A DNA stretch of 64,000 nucleotides from Filosporella fistucella (lineage: Eukaryota; Ascomycota; Leotiomycetes; Helotiales), in contig JAQJZZ010000002.1 of NCBI GenBank assembly GCA_030077755.1, forward strand, positions 558,001-622,000, read 5' to 3'. The notes under the pieces are model-generated. The model saw nothing but the letters and a program-made list of their open reading frames with translations. It searched no databases and was not told the DNA's origin. Below, in pieces: positions 58,875-64,000 of this stretch. Numbering within the stretch: the first letter of the stretch is position 1; the number at the start of each line of letters is the position of its first letter. Position numbers and translations under genes: made by a program.

Positions 58875-61800
58875 CTTTAAGCACCTTTTTAAGGGATATT
58901 AACTCATTTAAATAATATATCCAGCAAAGCACTAGTAAATATACTTAGCCCTAAGAGTAATATTATAGGAATACCATTATTATTATAAAGGATAAATAAT
59001 AATGTCCTTATAAGGGATAGTGGCTTAAGCACCACCGAGTTTAGCGCGTAATTAAAGGAAATACTTAGGGTTAAGCTATTAGACACCTTTATAAGGAATT
59101 AAAAGGAATTAAAAGTCTTCTTATTATAAGTGAAACTTTATATTTACTTTAATAATAATAAATTTCCCATAGATAAAAGCTATGCTTTATAAACATTTTC
59201 CTATTTCCAGGGAAAAGCTATAAAATGGGTTTAGCCCTTTTTAATAGACTATTTTAAATATCCTAACACCTATAAAGCTATGGTAATTACGTAAAATATG
59301 TTTAGGATATAAAAAGGATTTAAGAAGGAAATTAAAAGAATATTTAAAGATATTAATAAAGTTAAGATAATAGAAACCCACTTATATATATTAAGATAAA
59401 TTAGGAGTATTATTAATTATTTTACGGATTTTTAAAAGTATATTAATTAAATTGAATAGGATATAAGAGCATTAATAAGCTATTATAAATGAGGATTAAA
59501 ATCATATATTAATATAAAGCTTGCTTATATAAAAAGATTACCTTAAGATATAATATTACTAATTAAATATATTATATAAATTAATAATTGCATATATGAG
59601 TTTTATTAAAAATAATATTTTTAAGGGCATAATAAAAGAAATTATTAGGCCAATTTAAGCAAGTAAAGGGGGAAAGCATAAGAAAACTATTAATTAAACT
59701 TAATAAAATTGGATATTACTTCTTAAAATAATTAAGGGAGATTTAAGTTATTATTAAAGGTTATAAAGTTATAATAAGAAAAAGGATTTTACTTTAATTA
59801 TAAACTCCTTAATCATATTATATTAGCATATAAAAGAAAAAAGAAAAGGAATTAAAAGGGAAGGAAAACCTTAAATATTATAAAAAAGAGAATGCCTTAA
59901 GCTATAAAAACTTTAATATTTATAAAATTAAAGGAAGCTTATATAATTAAATATTAGCCTAATATTTATTAAATAATAAAGGAATAATTAAAAGAAGCTA
60001 AGATTAATACTTAATTAAAACCTAATGCTTAGGATAAAGAGCGAGGAATTAAATATAAAGCATTTAATAAAGGGACTTAGCGCGCGGATTTTAAAGATTA
60101 ATATATTATTAAATATTAACTTTATAAGAGGGTTTATTAAGAAGACCCTTAAGTAAGAAAATTATAAGAGGTAATTTAAAAGGAGGACACTCTAATTTAT
60201 TAGAGCCGAGAATAGCGATTAATAGGAATCTAAAATAATAAAATAATTATATTTAAAGAATTATTTAAGGTCAAGCTAAGAGGACTGGCCTTAGGCATAT
60301 TTTAAAGGTTAATAGAGATTAATAAGAAGGGAATACTCTAATAAAGCTTTTATAAATATAAAGTATAAAACCAAATATATAGCACTTATTAAACTCGCCT
60401 TAAGGAATTAAAACCTTTGGCCTTATAACTTTATAAATATTAGACCTTATATAAATAAGACGTAAAAAACCGTTTTTAATAAAATAATATTATAAGAATA
60501 TTATATAATAAAGGAATTATAAAAGGGTTTATAAGACTAATACTTTATTTAAGAGAAATATATTAGGTTATATATTTAAACCCAAATACCCAAACCTAAA
60601 CGGATATTAAAACCTAATAAACGGGTATAAAAATCCATAAAGCAAATAAAAGCTAAAAGGTGAGAAAAGACCTTAGCTATAGATTAAGGACTATTAAGGG
60701 TAAAATATATGCTATGGAAGGATTAAGCGAAAAATAATTATATTTAAATATATATTTAAAAGGATATAAAGAACTAATTAAAGCAATAATAAATTATAAA
60801 GTAATAAGAAATTTTATATTATTAAAAATCATATTATTTATTAATATATTAATTAAAGTTGCTAAAGACCTATACTCGCTATTAATAATTAATAAATTAT
60901 TGGTTAATAATTAAGGAGGGTTAATTAACGTATAAATAATATTAACCCATATAAGGATAAAAGAAGGATATAAAGAGGAAATATAATTTAATATTATTAA
61001 GATAAGGCAATATTAAATTATCCTCGGGATATTATAGCTAGAATAGCATGGACCTATTATTAATTAAAAGGCAAGGATAATAATCCTTAAAAATTGCTTA
61101 TATAATAAGATATTATAAGTTAGATATAAGAACTTAAAACTTAGCTAGTGAGAAGCATGCGCTACTTTTATAAAAGAGCTAAAACGCTTATCTTAGGATT
61201 TATTATTAGGTAAAATACCTAAGGAATATAAAGAGTTTAGCGGACTATTTTAGGATAAAGTAGGCCTAAAAGCATTATTAATATATAAATTATAGGATTA
61301 TAGGATTAAGATTATAAAAGGAAAGATACTATTATTTAAAATTATATATAGGCTTTCTTAAAAAGATTAAAGGACGCTTAGGAAATATATTAATAAAAAT
61401 TTAAAGAAAGGGTTTATATAACTATTTAAGTCGCTAATAGCTAGCTCGATATTATTTATATTTAAGAAAGGAAGAAAGTTAAGATTATACGTAAATTATA
61501 GGAAATTAAATAAGATTATAATTAAAGACCATTTCCTATTATTACTAATAAATAACCTAAGGGATTGCTTATAAGGGGCAAGGATATTCACCTAACTTGA
61601 CTTAAGGGGAGCCTTTAACCTTATTAGGATTAAGGAAGGGGATAAATAAAAAATAGTATTCCAAATATTATAAGGGCTATATAAGTATTAGGTTATGCCT
61701 TTTAGGTTAATTAATGCCCTAGCTATTATATAAAGGATTATAAATAATATTCTCTCGCACTTATTAGATATATATTATATTATATACCTAAATAATATAT

Positions 61801-63560
61801 TAATATACTTTAAAGATGCCTAATAATATATTAAGGATATTTAAGTAATATTATTAATACTTAAGTTAATTGATTTTAGACTTAAGCTAAAAAAGTATTT
61901 TTTTTATAAAATGGAGGTGACTTTCCTTAGGTTTATTATTGGCATTAATAAACTTAAAATAGACTTAGCCAAAGTATAAATGGTTCTTAATTAAAAGGAA
62001 CCAACTTATATAAAGGATATGCAATCTTTCTTAGGGTTTATTAATTATTATAAGAGGTTTATTAAAAGTTATTTAGATATAATAGCCCCACTAACCGAGT
62101 TAATAAAAAAGGACTTAACCTTTAAATAAAATAATAAGGTAGATTAAAGCTTTATAAAACTTAAGAAAATATTTATAAAGGCCCCGGTCTTAATTACTTA
62201 TAAACCCTAATTACCGATTAGGGTTAAGATAAACTCTTTTAATTATGCTATTAAAGTAATGCTTAGCTAGCCTAATAAGCAAGGAAGATAGCAATTAATT
62301 GCTTATTATTCTTATAAATTATTAATAATAGAATTAAATTATGAGATTTATAATAAGGAACTCTTAGCAATTATAAATACTTATAAGGAATGGAGGATAT
62401 ATTTAAAAGGTGCACCTAACCTAATTTAAGTGCTAATAAATTATAAAAACTTAGTTTACTTTATTATAATAAAGGAATTAAATAAATAATAAATATAGTA
62501 GGCGGAAATGCTAGCTATTATTAATTTATATATCTCTTATATAAAAGGAATAAAAAACGCTAAGGCAAACGCCCTTAATTAAAAACCAAAATACCTTAAA
62601 AATAAGATATATATTTCTTATATAATATTTAAGGAAAAAGGAGAATCCTTAATATATAATAAAATGGAATTAATGGTATTCGCTAAGCTAAGCATAGGCC
62701 CTTGGAATAAGCGCTTGCGAAGCGAATATTAAAGGAATAAAGATAAATAGGATATTATAATTATATAAGGATAATTCACGCTTAAGGATAGGATCCTATT
62801 ATATAATAATCAAGTATTTATGCTATTAACACTTAAGAAGGAATTCATTATTAAATATTATAGCCTATTGGCTCATAAATATTAAAGTACCTTTAAAATA
62901 ATAAAAATAATATTTATGGATTATTACTTTTTAGGAATAAGGAAAATAATTAAAGAAATCATTATTATATATAATATTTATATTTGGAATAAATCTTTCT
63001 AATAAGCTTTAAAAGGTATGCTAAAGTTACTGGAAATGCCTTTATAATTATAAAAGTTTATTACTTAGGACTTTATAGTTAAACTTCTTCTTTTTAAAGA
63101 ACTAATTACGAATAAGGTATATAACTCTATCCTTATTATCGTGGATAAGCTTATTAAGTATGCATATATAATATTATACTTAAAAATAAGTATAGCTAAA
63201 GATTTAGCTTATATATTTATAAAAGTTATTATTATTAATTATAGGATATTAAAAGAAATTATTTTAGATTAAGATAAGCTCTTTACTTTAAAATTCTAGA
63301 TAATACTTATTATATTACTTAAAATAAAGCATAAATTATTAATATTATTTTACCCATAAATGAATGGTTAAATAAAACGTTTAAATTAAATCATAAAAAT
63401 ATATTTATGGTATTACGTGAATTATTAGCAAGATAATTGGGTAAAAATGCTTCCTATTATGCAATTCACATATAATAGCGTAAATATAGTATAGTGGGGT
63501 TAAAGCCCCGTGATTTTAGGTTATATGTTTTATTAGTAAATAATTTTTCCATTCTAGTGC
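58875..63560 (+). mobile_element. Ty3/gypsy element gypsy-2, plus-strand copy (RIP-degraded)
   Basis: A retrotransposon gag domain is readable at about 59.33-59.62 kb (ETHLYILR, YFTDF, LAYIKRLP). Reverse transcriptase is at about 61.4-62.0 kb (MPFRLINA, YLNNILIYFKD, FFYKMEVTFLRFIIG, SFLGFINYYKRFIKS), again with YLDD altered to YLNN. RNase H is at about 62.15-62.6 kb (ELNYEIYNKELLAIINTYKEW, in two overlapping parts). Integrase is at about 62.8-63.55 kb, with a TFK-type zinc region, a DRDKLF-like block converted by RIP, and FHPQTDGQ converted to YP-x-MNG. The stops fall at Gln and Trp positions. The remaining 440 bp to the window edge may be its 3' end, but no LTR was recognised. Confidence 0.75.
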
Positions 63561-64000
63561 TTACTTTATATATAATATAGCCCGAGTATAATTTAATAAT
63601 ATAATCCTTCTTTTTCTTTTAAATATTACCCCTATTATTTTGGTTATTATATTATTTATCATGCACTTAAATAGCATACTTCTTACCCCTTTATATTAGT
63701 AACCTATATAAGGAATAAAAGATAATATATACTTGATTTATATTAATAAGGACGTATTTGAGAGGTAAGAATTGGTTTTATCGGTTATAAGTATATTAAT
63801 TAATTAAAAAAGCGGTAATAATTGGTCTGGAATTAAAAGTTTAATAATTGGGAATTTAGGCTATAATATAAGGCCTTAATATAAGGGCAAATTATTATAT
63901 TAAATTTTAATTATAAAGTGGGACTCTCTTATTAATATAGAGCTAAGCCTAGCTAAAATTAATAACGGTGGAAATGGGTAAGTGAATAAATATTAAGTAA

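Larger units (their letters stand above)
37030..64000. repeat. AT-rich RIP-type block 3 (retroelement graveyard)
   Basis: About 27 kb to the right edge with no functional gene. Protein resemblance survives only to Ty3/gypsy gag and pol, and every such frame is interrupted by TAA/TAG at positions where Gln or Trp is expected. Two gypsy families, a third LTR-like repeat, solo LTRs and simple repeats account for most of it and are listed separately. The length and density fit a constitutive heterochromatin domain; whether it is pericentromeric, subtelomeric or interstitial cannot be read. Confidence 0.85.

Noticed and set aside
58904..59086. Minus-strand open frame of about 60 codons
   Set aside because: Hydrophobic low-complexity translation of AT-rich sequence antisense to the gypsy-2 leader; no family resemblance.
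1..64000. CRISPR array, rRNA or tRNA genes
   Set aside because: No regularly spaced identical repeats with unique spacers, no rRNA landmarks and no tRNA cloverleaf were recognised. A covariance-model search was not possible here, so an isolated tRNA could have been missed.

Overview
This is a filamentous ascomycete (Pezizomycotina) chromosome segment. The genes have short GT-AG introns, and they encode Zn2Cys6 regulators, a DUF3433 membrane protein, an NRPS module with a terminal reductase-like domain and a GPI-anchored wall-type protein. The window has a two-compartment layout: gene islands of ordinary base composition alternate with extremely AT-rich blocks. The AT-rich blocks are built from retroelements, and their stop codons sit where CAA, CAG, TGG or CGA codons are expected. 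That is the signature of repeat-induced point mutation (RIP). The class cannot be fixed from sequence alone; Leotiomycetes or Sordariomycetes are plausible.

Region 1 (1-16.7 kb) is one edge of a secondary-metabolite cluster. In order it holds an AflR-like Zn2Cys6 regulator (minus strand, cut by the left edge), a DHA1-type MFS exporter, an intronless homologue of the decalin-forming fungal Diels-Alderases (Fsa2/CghA type), a second Zn2Cys6 regulator, and a single-module C-A-T-R NRPS. The NRPS looks like the back half of a PKS-NRPS hybrid encoded as a free-standing protein. No PKS is in the window. If one lies to the left, this would be a split PKS + NRPS pathway to a decalin/tetramate-type product. 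A short motif, CACTCCGA, recurs upstream of three of these genes.

Region 2 (16.7-20.7 kb) is gene-free sequence running into an AT-rich block with an LTR-like repeat, then a RIP-broken NB-ARC (NLR-type) remnant. Region 3 (21.2-27.7 kb) has an intact DUF3433 protein and a three-exon secreted protein that joins a VWA7/Het-C-like domain, a vWA domain and a GPI signal. Region 4 (28.3-30.6 kb) has a 22-G tract, a RIP-mutated ABC-B transporter pseudogene and a TPR (NLR-tail) remnant. Region 5 (30.6-33.3 kb) is AT-rich. Region 6 (33.7-36.8 kb) has an aminoglycoside-phosphotransferase-like kinase, a conserved small protein of unknown function and a CENP-V/GFA pseudogene with one frameshift and one stop.

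Region 7 (37.0-64.0 kb) is a continuous AT-rich block with no live gene. It contains two Ty3/gypsy families. Gypsy-1 is a chromovirus present as two copies in opposite orientation (about 40.6-47.8 and 51.9-58.5 kb). Gypsy-2 is present as a truncated minus copy and a fuller plus copy (about 48.1-51.6 and 58.6-63.6 kb). Nested solo LTRs have 5-bp target-site duplications, and the uninterrupted sites can be read in the sister copy. Coordinates inside the AT-rich blocks are approximate unless a duplication fixes them.
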